64,000 bases of DNA from Spraguea lophii (GCA_001887945.1 LDOQ01000168.1:1-64000), one strand, 5' to 3'. Positions 50,840 to 61,462 are shown, counted from the first letter of the stretch. The notes: a model not told the origin generated them from the sequence alone. Made by a program: numbers and translations.

Positions 50840-51731
50840 AGGATAGTTTCTTTTTAGGAAAAAAAGAAAATGTAAATGTCAAATACGGAAAAATAAATAA
50901 AATATTAGATTATTTATGGTTTTATAGAATATTTTGTGAAGAATTAATGTTTTATAATATTATGAATATATATGTGTATATTCACAATAAAAAATAAGAA
51001 AATATAGTATATTTGATAATATTCATTATTATGCTTTTAAATATATTGGATATGTAAATAAACAGGTTTTATTTTTTTATCAAATTTTATACAGTTTATT
51101 ATGTCATAGATATTTTTTAAATTTGATTTGAAGTTATACTATTTATGTTCTAAAATGTAATTTAATGAAAATATGAATAAATGGTATAAATAATATATAC
51201 CATCGTATAATTTTAAGAATTATGATATATTAGATATTTACTAAGTTTTTGAAATCAATCGGAAATGATGTATTGAATTTATGATGGAAATTAAGAAGTA
51301 TCTTGTAAAATACCATGGATATCTTTGTTATCAAAAGGTGAATAATCAATCAAATTGTCAATACATTGAATTAGAATATGATTAATTAAAACAGACGAAC
51401 TTAATATAAAAAAAATATTTTAAATAAACGTTATGCATTTAAATAAAGATATTGTGAAAAAGAGAAATCCCGATCATTTTTAGAGATACCTATTGTGTGA
51501 CATATGCAAATGATCAATTGTATTATTATAATGAAAGATAGGGTTGATATATACAGTAAAATCGGTTATACTAAGATTAAATATACGCTTTAAGGAATTA
51601 ACAATCTCTGATTATAATATATAACGATATTTTAGAACATTTTAATTATAAATAAAGAATTATAAATAAAAATTATATTATATTTATTTTAAAATAATAT
51701 TTTTATAATAACATTTATTCTTATATTTCTT
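50840..51731. other. gene-free AT-rich stretch
   Basis: No gene or repeat seen. Confidence 0.4.
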
Positions 51732-52424
51732 TCAGTTATCAACATTGTATAATTCAGACAAATCATTTTCAAGCAAACAAAGAGCTATAACATAATTTTG
51801 TATAAGAGCAATAGAACTTGACCATACTGAGTCAGGCAATCTGGCTATCGCCAAATTGTATTTAATTAATGCATACTCTTCAAGTCTTAATCTAGATATC
51901 ACTTTGTAAATACCGTATAATTTTTTTCTATAAAATTCCTCTTCATCAGGTAGATCATCAGTCATAGAATTTAATCTCAATCCTCTACTAACAATAATTT
52001 CAATAAAAACCACAATATTTTTCCTTAAAGAAAACAGTTCATTGTCACCTAAATACAATCGTAAGCGTCCAAAATCATACACAAAGCGTTTGACATAATT
52101 TATAGTTTTAAGTGCTTTATTGTCAGGATGTTGTAATAAGGTTGCCGAAGTGATCGTTAAATCATCTAATATTTCAAATATACCATTGAAACAATCCATT
52201 TCTAAATCTACAGTTTTGTTAAGACATTCTGTAATGAATGGATGTTGGAGTGGTTGACTTATTGTTGTCAATTTATCTAAAAATATTTCGTATCCGAGCA
52301 AATTACTTATTAACATATTTTCTAATTTTTCTAATCTATCCGCAGTGTGAGAAGTAGCTATTATTTTTTCAATAAAATATTGTTCTAGAATAAATATTGA
52401 AATAAAAAATCTTAAATATATCAT
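51732..52424 (-). CDS. secreted helical protein, unknown
   Basis: The 230-aa protein has a signal peptide (FLRFFISIFILEQYF-like, first 22 residues). Then it is all helical, with few Asn tracts and only a small number of Cys (FITECLNKTVDLEMDCFNGI near 70). There is no clear membrane end. A segment with LRKNIVVFIEIIV followed by KKLYGIYKVISRL has the same order as IVTFLSDKLL and KNKLLGYRLLHKI in the 212-aa proteins, so a distant relation is possible but unproven. Codon composition is ordinary. Function unknown. Confidence 0.82.
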   Translation of the reverse strand: MIYLRFFISIFILEQYFIEKIIATSHTADRLEKLENMLISNLLGYEIFLDKLTTISQPLQHPFITECLNKTVDLEMDCFNGIFEILDDLTITSATLLQHPDNKALKTINYVKRFVYDFGRLRLYLGDNELFSLRKNIVVFIEIIVSRGLRLNSMTDDLPDEEEFYRKKLYGIYKVISRLRLEEYALIKYNLAIARLPDSVWSSSIALIQNYVIALCLLENDLSELYNVDN

Positions 52425-52903
52425 GGTTTAAAATTTAACAGGAATTATATAGAATAGCATTTAACCTAAAATAATAAATAAATATGCTTTTGTTAGTTAA
52501 TTTTTTACAATTAAACATATTAATAATTTACAATAAAATTATTGAGGTATAATCTTTAAAAAAAATATTTTAATATTGCTTTATGTGGTAATTATAAGAT
52601 TGTTCTTTATTTTGAACTTTTGTTTTACAATATTTTAATTGTTTTACAAAATAATATATTAATTGATTTTAAAATAAGGGGAAAAGGGTAATTTAATATA
52701 TTAAACTATTTAAGATAATAATGAAAATTTATAATTCATAAAGGTTTCTTGTTTTTTAGAATCAAAATTGTTTAAGCGAGAAGTTCCACTCATAATAAAT
52801 CATTATTATAATATATATTACTATTTCTATAATGAATTTTATTAAAATAATATTTCTTATTACTGCATTGAAAACCCCATGCAATAATTTTTATCATGTT
52901 CCA
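52425..52903. other. gene-free AT-rich stretch
   Basis: I see no gene or RNA. It leads into the SINE head. Confidence 0.4.
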
Positions 52904-53372
52904 AAAATATACTTAGCTGAGTGATCGTACAATGGTAACCAAATTATAAGCTCAGTAGGTTTGAATTCTTTGGATAGGAGAATTTTAAGAAAAGAATAAA
53001 GTAGAAGAAGAAGATAAAAGTTAGTAGACGTGTAAGAATTCAATAGTGTAGTTTTGGTTATACCCTGTACGATGATTCCATTACTAGATTGAAGCAATAT
53101 GCAGTGAATGTAATTGTAATCCCTGTATCGATTTGTGACTCAACCAATATTATGCCAAGAAAGAGATTAGGAATATCAAAGAAACATATGAGGCGGTGGC
53201 GTGCACCAGATGCAAATTCTACCGCTTTAGAGCATAAAGTAAGATGAGATTAATGTATATATGTAACGAAACCAGTTAATACAAGTTTAAATATACTTTA
53301 GGAACCAAATGTCATAAACCACAATTGGTCAGAAAACTTCGATAAATAAAAGTTTCATTTTTAAAAAATTTA
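52904..53372 (+). mobile_element. SINE copy, full length, opposite orientation
   Basis: This plus-strand copy has the head (box A TTAGCTGAGTG, box B GGTTTGAATTC), CCAATATTATGCCAAGAAAG, GGCGGTGGCGTGCACCAGAT, GTAAGATGAGATTAATG, GAAACCAGTTAATACAAG and the end GATAAATAAAAGTTTCATTT with an A-rich stretch. It is better preserved than the other old copies, so of intermediate age. Half of the body is still GC-rich. No target-site duplication could be seen. Confidence 0.85.
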
Positions 53373-53757
53373 AATGTATTACAATCACAGAATAAATATT
53401 TAGTAAAACAATCTAATCAACTTTAATAGCCGAACTGGATGCATGAATATTATAAACAGCATAAGAAATTATTTTATAGATAGAACATATACCATTGTAT
53501 AATGTTCAATTGTTCAATACTCATAATAAAAAAATCTTCCTTACATTACTTACATTTTAAATTTACAAAATATAATTTAAATTTACATATTTTACCATCC
53601 AAAACTATGATAAAAAACATAATTTAAATTAATACATATGATTATCATCCCAAAACAACCACAATAAAATATATTTTATTACAATATTTAAAATATTTTA
53701 ATATTTCTTCCGATATAAAATATATTTTTATCTCTTTAAAGTAAAATTATCCCTATT
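53373..53757. other. AT-rich upstream region of TAD2
   Basis: No gene is seen. A CCC box (53751-53753) closes the region. Confidence 0.4.
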
Positions 53758-54555
53758 ATGCATAACAATATACTTTCATATTATATCACACATTGTCTTA
53801 ATACTGCAAAATTAGCACTTAACCACAATGAAGTACCAGTCGGATGTATAGTTATATCTAATAATCTAACAGATATTTTAGAAAATAATATACTTATAGA
53901 AACACATAATATGACAAATAGAAATAAAGATCCATTAGCACATGCAGAGCTATTAGCAGTAGAAATTATTAAAAATAAAATAGAAAATATATATAACAGT
54001 AATAATAACGGTGAGATAGAAAATAATAACAATGAGAATAATATGAATAACAACGAAATAAAAAATTACAATTCAACTGATAATAGATTAGATATTTTTA
54101 TAAACCACACTCTATCTAAAATCTATCCAACTAACCATACTTTAGACACTATTATAAACTATACATTTAACAATCTTATATTTATTATTACCTGTGAACC
54201 ATGTATAATGTGTATGCACATATTAAATACTTACAATATAAAATATATTTATAATTGTAAAAATGAAATATTTGGTGGTAATACAATATTTAAATTAAAT
54301 GAAATGGAATGTTTTAACTATGACAAGAAAAAAAATAATTTTAAATGTGTCAATGAAGATGATAATAATAACTATGATAATATAAATAAAAATAAGAATT
54401 TTAAATATGAGAGTATAAATAATTGTATTGATAAACTCTTTAATGGTAAAAATTATTTATATATTCAAGATGATAGGGCTATAGAAATATTACAGGAATT
54501 TTATAAAGGAGAGAATATACGTCCACCAGAAGAGAAAAGGAAAATAAAAAAATAA
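53758..54555 (+). CDS. TAD2: tRNA-specific adenosine deaminase, TAD2/ADAT2 catalytic subunit
   Basis: A 265-aa zinc-dependent deaminase that makes inosine at position 34 of tRNAs. The active site has His62-Ala-Glu64 (HAELLAVE) and Cys149 and Cys152 (TCEPCIMC). NEVPVGCIV near 24-32 and RAIEILQEFYKGENIRPPEEKRK at the end match TAD2 rather than TAD3, whose active-site Glu is replaced. An Asn/Glu-rich insert (about 80-125) and a second one (about 195-220) split the fold. CCC (53751-53753) lies 4 bases before the ATG. Confidence 0.93.
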   Translation: MHNNILSYYITHCLNTAKLALNHNEVPVGCIVISNNLTDILENNILIETHNMTNRNKDPLAHAELLAVEIIKNKIENIYNSNNNGEIENNNNENNMNNNEIKNYNSTDNRLDIFINHTLSKIYPTNHTLDTIINYTFNNLIFIITCEPCIMCMHILNTYNIKYIYNCKNEIFGGNTIFKLNEMECFNYDKKKNNFKCVNEDDNNNYDNINKNKNFKYESINNCIDKLFNGKNYLYIQDDRAIEILQEFYKGENIRPPEEKRKIKK

Positions 54556-54892
54556 AAAAGATTTAAAATATTAATATTTTATGAGTTAAAAGATATTTAA
54601 TTCATTGTTAATTCGAATGAAGTATAATTTATTTAATTCACTGTTAATTCAAATGTGGTATAATTTACTAACTGATGAAATTATATCTATCTTATTCATA
54701 CAGCATAAATATTCTATAGCATAAAATAAATAAGAGTAATTTATATATTATTATATTTAACAGATATAAAACAAAAAGTTTGAAACCAATAAAAATCTAA
54801 TATTTAATATCAATTAATTTTGATAATTTCTAGAAATATAAATTATATTTAAAAAATATATAAAATTTAGTATAAAATAAAAAATTATACCC
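54556..54892. other. AT-rich spacer
   Basis: Holds two near-repeats of TTTAATTCATTGTTAATTC near 54596 and 54630, and a CCC box (54890-54892) at the end. Confidence 0.45.
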
Positions 54893-56356
54893 ATGCATAA
54901 AAATGGTAATGAATATGTTGATAAAGATACCAATGGAAATAATAAAAATAATGATAATAGTTTTTCTAATATTAAATCCCAAGATAACCATATCCATAAT
55001 AATTTACATTGTAATGGTAATATTGGTAAAGATTGTAAAAATGATAACAATTTTTCTAATACGACTAACAGCAATAGAACAACGAATGATAATATTATTA
55101 ATAAAAAATATACAACAGAGCAAAATAAAGATAAAATACAATATAATACAGATAATAATAAATACAAACAAATTACAGAAGAAAATTATAAAACCGATAT
55201 TAAAAATAATAATGAATCAGGTGATCTTAATACAAAATCTGATAAACAATTTTTAAAGGAAGAACAAACTGTAGATTTAGAAGAAAGAATAAAAAATATA
55301 AATGTAAATGATAGAAAACTGATGAATCACAATGATATTAAGAATCAGAATAATAATGATATTATGAATGATAGTAAGAATATTAAAAATGATAAAAAAA
55401 CAATAAACAACAACGAACATAATATAATTAAAGAACCTATTGATATTAAAACACTTAAGAATAAAAAGAAAATAAAAATAATAAATAAAATAGAGATAAC
55501 AATAGAAAATAGAAATTGGAATATAAAAAAGAAGATCGAAAAAAGAAATATAAATATTTTATTTTCAGATAAAATAAATATAAAAGTAGAATGTAATAGA
55601 TGTACGTCTATGCATGATATAAATATTATTAAAAAAAATAAAGATAAAAATATCATTGAAAATATACAATGTAATAAATGTAAGAGTGTTATGAATATAA
55701 CATATACTCCATCGTTAGAAGATGAATATTTAGGAATGTTATTAATTTATAATTGTAAATTTATTATGTTTAATAGTATAGAATATAAATTTATGTGTAA
55801 TTGTGGTACATTCTATGAAGAAATAGATTATGATGAAAATAATGATAATGATAAAGATGATGAATGTAATTATTTTAAAAATATAAGAAGAGAATTGAAA
55901 GAGAGATGTTTTAATTGCAATGAAAATATAGGATTTAAAATAAAGAATATAAAATATATTATTAGTAGTAAAGATAATATTGTTTTAAAGGCTAATACAC
56001 CATTACCTAAGAATGGTACGTGTGTACATTATAAAAAATCTTATAGATGGTTTAGATTTCCTTGTTGTAATAAATTATATCCATGTGATGTATGTCATGA
56101 TGATAATAATAGTAAAAATCATTTATATTCTGTATCTAGTAATTGTGGATTGTGTGATGTAAAATATACAGGAAAGAGTTCTGGTTATATGGCTAATATT
56201 ATGGTATGTGGATTTTGTTCTTTAGAACAGAGTGTAAAGAAGGAATGTAAGTGTGGAATGAATATGAAAAAGAATACAATGTATTGGGAAGGTGGTAAGG
56301 GTATGAGGAATAAACAGAGTATGAGTAGGAAAGATAGTAAGAAATATAAAAAATAA
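54893..56356 (+). CDS. CHY-type zinc finger protein with Asn-rich N-terminus
   Basis: The first 170 or so of the 487 residues are Asn/Asp/Lys-rich. Then come beta-like parts with CxxC pairs (CNRCTSM and CNKCKSV). The C-terminal CHY zinc finger starts at Cys377: GTCVHYKKSYRWFRFPCCNKLYPCDVCHD, then CGLC, VCGFCSLEQSV and CKCG. The chain ends YWEGGKGMRNKQSMSRKDSKKYKK, which follows the pattern WEGGxGTRxxxxMSRxDxRKYK of an uncharacterised fungal CHY protein family. The domain binds several zinc ions. CHY proteins include ubiquitin ligases and mitochondrial Hot13, but there is no RING here, so the role stays open. CCC directly precedes the ATG. Confidence 0.88.
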   Translation: MHKNGNEYVDKDTNGNNKNNDNSFSNIKSQDNHIHNNLHCNGNIGKDCKNDNNFSNTTNSNRTTNDNIINKKYTTEQNKDKIQYNTDNNKYKQITEENYKTDIKNNNESGDLNTKSDKQFLKEEQTVDLEERIKNINVNDRKLMNHNDIKNQNNNDIMNDSKNIKNDKKTINNNEHNIIKEPIDIKTLKNKKKIKIINKIEITIENRNWNIKKKIEKRNINILFSDKINIKVECNRCTSMHDINIIKKNKDKNIIENIQCNKCKSVMNITYTPSLEDEYLGMLLIYNCKFIMFNSIEYKFMCNCGTFYEEIDYDENNDNDKDDECNYFKNIRRELKERCFNCNENIGFKIKNIKYIISSKDNIVLKANTPLPKNGTCVHYKKSYRWFRFPCCNKLYPCDVCHDDNNSKNHLYSVSSNCGLCDVKYTGKSSGYMANIMVCGFCSLEQSVKKECKCGMNMKKNTMYWEGGKGMRNKQSMSRKDSKKYKK

Positions 56357-56565
56357 TAAATCATAATGTTTTAGAGAAATTTATAAATATTTAATATATT
56401 GAGATTTATTTATTTATTCTATTTTCTATAAAAGAGATGGAAAAAATCTTTGTCTACACTTATTATTAATTTATTTACTTTTAATGAAAAATAATTGTAA
56501 TTTCCTGCTTTCAATCTACACAGGCAAAACTTTTTAACTCTCAGTTATTAAAATAATTGTTTTAT
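56357..56565. other. convergent spacer
   Basis: AT-rich, nothing recognisable. Confidence 0.4.
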
Positions 56566-58173
56566 TTATTTTATTCTCTTTAAAATATTTATCAACTCTT
56601 TCATTGATATTAAAGATTTCTGGTAAAAAACTACTAACAGATCAAATAATTCCTTATTTTTATTTCTATCTTTTATAAAATTTAATATCAATCTACAATT
56701 TATACTTAAGTCCTTATCTCGATTTTCAACAGAATAATATTTATTCACATCAAATTGAAATCCATTAGCACAAGAAAAATAATTTATTTCCATTCCTTTT
56801 TTATCACAATCAATATTACCAACATAAATATTATATTCTAACATATACCTATTCCATTCTTTCATTATTTTCAATTTAACCTCTGGCATATCTATTATTT
56901 CATCCATTCTTTTCTCATTTAGATAATATAACCATTGCATATTTACATCACCATCTAATATAAAATATTTTTTCTTTAATAAATTATCATTTGTATTCAA
57001 AATCTTATTCTTCTTTTTACTTTCTTTCTGATTCTTATCAAAACATTTATATTTCCTCGGAACCTTTAATTTACCTATAAAATAGAACATTTTATTCATT
57101 GTTTCTACCAGATCATTAACATTTTTATTTATTTCATTTGTATTAGATTCTTCACTTATTATACTTCCAATATATTTATAAATTAATATATTTTCTATAA
57201 TTTCAGCTCTATAATTCATGTGTGTAAAATTTATATGAAATAACAAAAAATTAATATTTTTAAATTCTTTTAAGCAGAGTATACACTTGGTATTGAAAAT
57301 ATAAAGATTACCATTAATTTTCATGTTGTTTATCTTTGTATTATCAACAGTATTTGAAGTATTTATAATATTATTATTACCGTTATTAGTTATTATATTG
57401 TTATTATCGTTCTTATTATTACTATTATCATTGATATTATTATTTATATTATATTTTTCTCTTTCATTGTCATTGGCATTATTATCGGATACTTTATGAT
57501 TTACATTATCATAATACCACACATAATGTAATGACTCTTTATTTATTTTCTGTTTATAATTTATTACTTTCAATTCCAAAAATAATGACGGTTCTTCTTC
57601 TATTTCTACAAATTCCCCATTTTTATTCTCATCATTAAAATTTACTCTATAAGCTTTTACTATTTTATCTCTTAAAATACACAGGTTGAATTTTATAGTA
57701 TAAAATCTTAATGTATTATCCGTGTATAATTCTATAAAAAGTTGTGTATCGAGGAAACAGTTATAATTAATTGTTCTTGTGTTCTTTATATCTTTAATAG
57801 TGTATGATGTTTTTATGCACGTTTTACATTTTTCTTTATTTTGTTTGCATAATATGCATAAATTAGTTATATATTTTTCTACTTCTATTTCATATTCAAT
57901 ATTATTTATTCTATAAATATTTTCTTGAAAACCACGTATCTTCATATCTTTTACAGTGTAATTATCTTTTAAATGGATATGTGGTATAAAGTATATTGAA
58001 CATTCAGATAGATGATTTTTAGGATATGTTATTTCATTATTAATATGATATGGAATATTTTTAATTGAATTTTTTTTGAATAAATCATTTTCGTTGTTAT
58101 ATTTGTTTTTTATGTTACGTAAAAGAAATGGTGGTGAATTTCCTAAACGATTTTCTATGTGATATTGTAACAT
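56566..58173 (-). CDS. candidate SUZ12-like (C2H2 + VEFS-box) protein
   Basis: At 535 aa the N-terminal half looks like a beta-rich domain with Cys pairs (LCILCKQNKEKCKTC near 105). A C2H2 finger has Cys297, Cys300, His313 and His318 (KCILCLKEF...LLFHINFTHMNY). The finger is followed near 401-530 by a helical part with MQWLYYLNE...MDEIIDMPEVKLKIMKEWNRYMLEY (Trp440) and a run of helices to the end. In SUZ12/VEFS proteins of Polycomb complex 2 a C2H2 finger is followed by a VEFS box with an F-x-D-V-x-x-x-E-K-x-x-M-x-x-W-N-x-F pattern, which this resembles. An Asn-rich insert lies near 235-275. ATG 58173 is chosen because CCC (GGG 58180-58182 on plus) precedes it. Confidence 0.7.
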   Translation of the reverse strand: MLQYHIENRLGNSPPFLLRNIKNKYNNENDLFKKNSIKNIPYHINNEITYPKNHLSECSIYFIPHIHLKDNYTVKDMKIRGFQENIYRINNIEYEIEVEKYITNLCILCKQNKEKCKTCIKTSYTIKDIKNTRTINYNCFLDTQLFIELYTDNTLRFYTIKFNLCILRDKIVKAYRVNFNDENKNGEFVEIEEEPSLFLELKVINYKQKINKESLHYVWYYDNVNHKVSDNNANDNEREKYNINNNINDNSNNKNDNNNIITNNGNNNIINTSNTVDNTKINNMKINGNLYIFNTKCILCLKEFKNINFLLFHINFTHMNYRAEIIENILIYKYIGSIISEESNTNEINKNVNDLVETMNKMFYFIGKLKVPRKYKCFDKNQKESKKKNKILNTNDNLLKKKYFILDGDVNMQWLYYLNEKRMDEIIDMPEVKLKIMKEWNRYMLEYNIYVGNIDCDKKGMEINYFSCANGFQFDVNKYYSVENRDKDLSINCRLILNFIKDRNKNKELFDLLVVFYQKSLISMKELINILKRIK

Positions 58174-58179
58174 TTTAAA

Positions 58180-58182
58180 GGG
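58180..58182 (-). promoter_or_regulatory. CCC start-adjacent motif
   Basis: CCC (GGG on plus) lies between two possible starts, 6 bases before ATG 58173. Starting at the upstream ATG near 58197 would place the motif inside the coding part. Confidence 0.55.
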
Positions 58183-58391
58183 TTGTTTTATCATCAAAGA
58201 ATTATATATATTTAAAAATAAATTTAAATTGTAAATATAATATTTTACAGTAATATTATAAATATAATTTTTTAAAGTAACATTACAAAAAATTTAAATT
58301 TAAATATATTTTTAAATAACTTCTCTGATATGATAAACTAATTTTTATTGTCATTATTATATTTCATATATTATAATCTCATCGAAAATTA

Positions 58392-58471
58392 GTCACTGTG
58401 GCAGAGTGGTTATCGCGTTGGTCTGCTAAACCATCCCTTCGGGGTCGCGGGTTCGAATCCCGTCGGTGACG
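58392..58471 (+). tRNA. tRNA-Ser(GCT)
   Basis: A full cloverleaf can be drawn. The acceptor GTCACTG pairs with CGGTGAC, with box A TGGCAGAGTGG in the D arm. The anticodon arm is TTGGT-CTGCTAA-ACCA with anticodon GCT. There is a long variable arm (CCCTTCGGGG hairpin) as in all serine tRNAs, and a T arm CGGGTTCGAATCCCG carrying box B. A T-run starts at about 58474 and terminates Pol III. No intron. It reads AGC and AGT codons. It is the only true tRNA gene seen in the window. Confidence 0.96.
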
Positions 58472-58481
58472 ACTTTTTTTT
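58472..58481 (+). terminator. Pol III T-run terminator
   Basis: A run of eight T directly after the tRNA-Ser 3' end; four or more T suffice for RNA polymerase III to stop. Confidence 0.8.
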
Positions 58482-58637
58482 GTAATATTACTTTAAAATA
58501 TTATATTTATTTAAAGAATATTTCTATATTAAATTACACGTACAACCAATATATTTTATTTTTAACCTCTTCTATTAATTTTTTTATTTAAAGAATATTC
58601 TTATATAAATTACACATACAACCAATATATTTTATTT
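58482..58637. other. short duplicated spacer
   Basis: A phrase of about 60 bases, TTTAAAGAATATTTCTATATTAAATT...CCAATATATTTTATTTTTAAC, occurs twice (near 58510 and 58588). Confidence 0.6.
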
Positions 58638-60251
58638 TTAACTCTCTTCTATTAATTTTAAAAGTCTTATTTTATCTCTATTTTCTTCATACAATCCATT
58701 TACTATTTTGTATAATTCATCCTTCTTTAAACCGCTAATAAAATCTTCATCTTTATTTTCCAATTTAAATATTAACTCTTTTATATTCATATCTATAATA
58801 TATACTATTTTTCTAACCTTACTCAAATTTTTTATATCATTCATACCACCACATTTTCTAAGTATAAATCTAAATATCACACTTAAAAACAAATATCTAT
58901 TCTTCATTTCATAATCTTCTAAAATAAATTTATATATTATATCATCTATTAACACTTCATAAAATTTCTTCTTAAATTTTACCTCTTCAACTTCTGGTAC
59001 CATAAACACTATTATTTCTAAATAAAAATTATATTTTTCCATTATATCCTTTTCTATATTAGTTCCATCACCATAATTAATTTCATTTATATATTCTATC
59101 ACTATCTTATCAAACATAACATCCTTTATTCCATCAATATCTTCTAAATAATTAATTATTTTTATATTCTCTTTATTACTATATTCTTCTATTTGTTTAA
59201 AATAACAATACAAATAACTTATATCTGAATAAGCAATTACTCTCTCATACAATGATAAATTCTTTATATTAAAAAATTTTATCACTATTTTTTTCAATGT
59301 AGATTTTATTTTTATACGTCTCTTACTTTCTATTTCATTTAATTTTACTATCAAAGAATAGAAGTATTTAAATTCTTTGCTTATGATTTTAGGTTTTAAA
59401 TCATTAATATTTTTATTACCTTTAAAACCATTATCCATTAAATCATCCTTAGATATATTTTCTATTCCATCATAATTTTTTCTACTAGAAATATTTATCA
59501 TCTCTTTTATAATCATATCAACGAGATATTCATTAGTATTATTATTATCTAAACTCAATGCTAATATATCTTTATACATTTTATCATCTATCTTATTATC
59601 AAAATATCTTATCTTAAAATTTTCTATAAATATATTTTTAAATATTTTTATTCCATTTATTTCTTCTGTTGATAATATTTTCCCTTTAACTTTCTCTGTT
59701 CTCAATTTACAATCCTTGTTTATTATATCCGTATTATATAATATAAAGTATTTATTTATATCTTCTATTATTTTTACCTCATTTATTAATTTATCCATAT
59801 TATGATTTATAATATCTTCTATTATATTATCATTTATTACACCTTTAGGAATTATAATTATTTTTACATACTTTTTATCCATTTCCTTATAAAAATAATC
59901 CAATGGATTTATACCATCATCATTTTTTATATTTAATTCTTCAGGAAGTAAATTTCTATCTTTTGTATATCTTATCATAACATTATAAATATCTTTAGAT
60001 TCTATTTTCTCACTATTATATACATTTTTCTCAAGTTTAGATTCTTCATGTTCTTTATATGTAATCTTTATTTCTTCTTTCAAAGATTCAATAGTATTTA
60101 TTAATTTTATTCTCTTTTTCTCAGAAGTTTTTATCTCCTGTAACAAATGATCATTTTTTAACTGAAGATAATTAAACTCATCTAATAAATATGGGAGTTC
60201 TTTACATTTTTTATAAAAATAAATTATGCCTTCTCTACTATTTATATTCAT
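58638..60251 (-). CDS. helical protein with N-terminal coiled coil, unknown
   Basis: The 537-aa protein has an N-terminal coiled coil (about 25-75, LQLKNDHLLQEIKTSEKKR). Polar helical parts fill the rest, with Lys/Ile/Asp bias but no signal peptide or membrane segment. It ends DELYKIVNGLYEENRDKIRLLKLIEES. The all-helical body with a coiled-coil start and a terminal 'V-x-x-L-F/Y-x-x-x-x-x-R' helix recalls vesicle-tethering proteins (DSL1/RINT1/exocyst type), but this is only a topological guess. CCC (GGG at 60256-60258 on plus) is 4 bases before the ATG. Confidence 0.7.
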   Translation of the reverse strand: MNINSREGIIYFYKKCKELPYLLDEFNYLQLKNDHLLQEIKTSEKKRIKLINTIESLKEEIKITYKEHEESKLEKNVYNSEKIESKDIYNVMIRYTKDRNLLPEELNIKNDDGINPLDYFYKEMDKKYVKIIIIPKGVINDNIIEDIINHNMDKLINEVKIIEDINKYFILYNTDIINKDCKLRTEKVKGKILSTEEINGIKIFKNIFIENFKIRYFDNKIDDKMYKDILALSLDNNNTNEYLVDMIIKEMINISSRKNYDGIENISKDDLMDNGFKGNKNINDLKPKIISKEFKYFYSLIVKLNEIESKRRIKIKSTLKKIVIKFFNIKNLSLYERVIAYSDISYLYCYFKQIEEYSNKENIKIINYLEDIDGIKDVMFDKIVIEYINEINYGDGTNIEKDIMEKYNFYLEIIVFMVPEVEEVKFKKKFYEVLIDDIIYKFILEDYEMKNRYLFLSVIFRFILRKCGGMNDIKNLSKVRKIVYIIDMNIKELIFKLENKDEDFISGLKKDELYKIVNGLYEENRDKIRLLKLIEES

Positions 60252-60258
60252 TTATGGG

Positions 60259-61462
60259 TAAAGTTTGTTTGTTTATTTTGTTCATGTAAAAATAAAATAT
60301 TTTATAATTTTTATCAATGCATAAATATTCAATATAATGCTAAAATGTACATATTCAACTTTTAATTATATTTTAAGAAAAGATTTATTTTATAAATAAT
60401 ATTTATAAAATAATTAAATATATTACATGAATCAAATTATAGAAATATCAATTAAATATTATTTTATGCTATATTTATAAAATACCTGAAGAAATTAAAT
60501 ATCATATATTATATTCACTAAGCATAAAAATATTTTAATTAAATATATATAATATTTTATATTATTTGTAATATTTATACAGGATTTAGGTAATATTTAA
60601 TAATCTAATATAATTATATAATTGGTATGACATTGGTTATATTATATGTTTATTGTATTATTTAAATATATCTTGGATAAATAAGATATTAACTGCTAAT
60701 GATATGTTATCTTTCATTGAGATAGGAAACAAATATTAAATAATTATATTTTTAATAAAATATATTTGAATAAGTTTATAAAACTATAATGATGTCAAGA
60801 TCCATAATCTTACTGATATACCATTGGTTATCTAGAAAGAACATGATATAACAAATAATAATATATTTAATAATATAAATACCATTAAATATTAATTCAA
60901 TAAAATATTTATGATAGAATAATACTTTGTTTGATTTAATTATGAATATTTTATTATTTAGAATATTATGTTAATAATAATACGTTGCTTTGAATAAAGA
61001 AATAAATAATAAAATTATTAAAAATTTAATTTTTAAAACAATACCTTAAAACATCTTTCATTGGATATTTTTATATCCTGTAATAACCTTTATAATTTTA
61101 AACATCAATATTTTTTTACGTTTCATAAAGGTTTACACAATTTTTTTTTATTTTTTTGTTATGTATATTTTATATTTTTACTTTGAAGATTAATAGATTT
61201 ATCCAGGATTTTATTTCAGAAAACACCTTTTTCCGTCTAATATTTCTCCTTCGACGTGTATTCATATTCAACAAATTTCTTTTCTGATATAGAATTTATT
61301 ATTTATAGTTTCTGTTTGTAATTAAGAATTGTCCACTTTTTTTCTTATTTCTCATTGTGAATAAATAATAATATTTTTAGAGTTTTATATAAAAAAATAT
61401 CGAAAAAATAAAAATAAATAATAGAAACTTTATTATATATCTTTTAATCTACATTTTTATAC
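60259..61462. other. gene-free AT-rich stretch
   Basis: 1.2 kb with no open frame of note, no RNA-like sequence and no SINE similarity. Confidence 0.45.

Noticed and set aside
52894..53097. 67-aa minus-strand frame
   Set aside because: It lies within the plus-strand SINE copy and is the translation of its complement.
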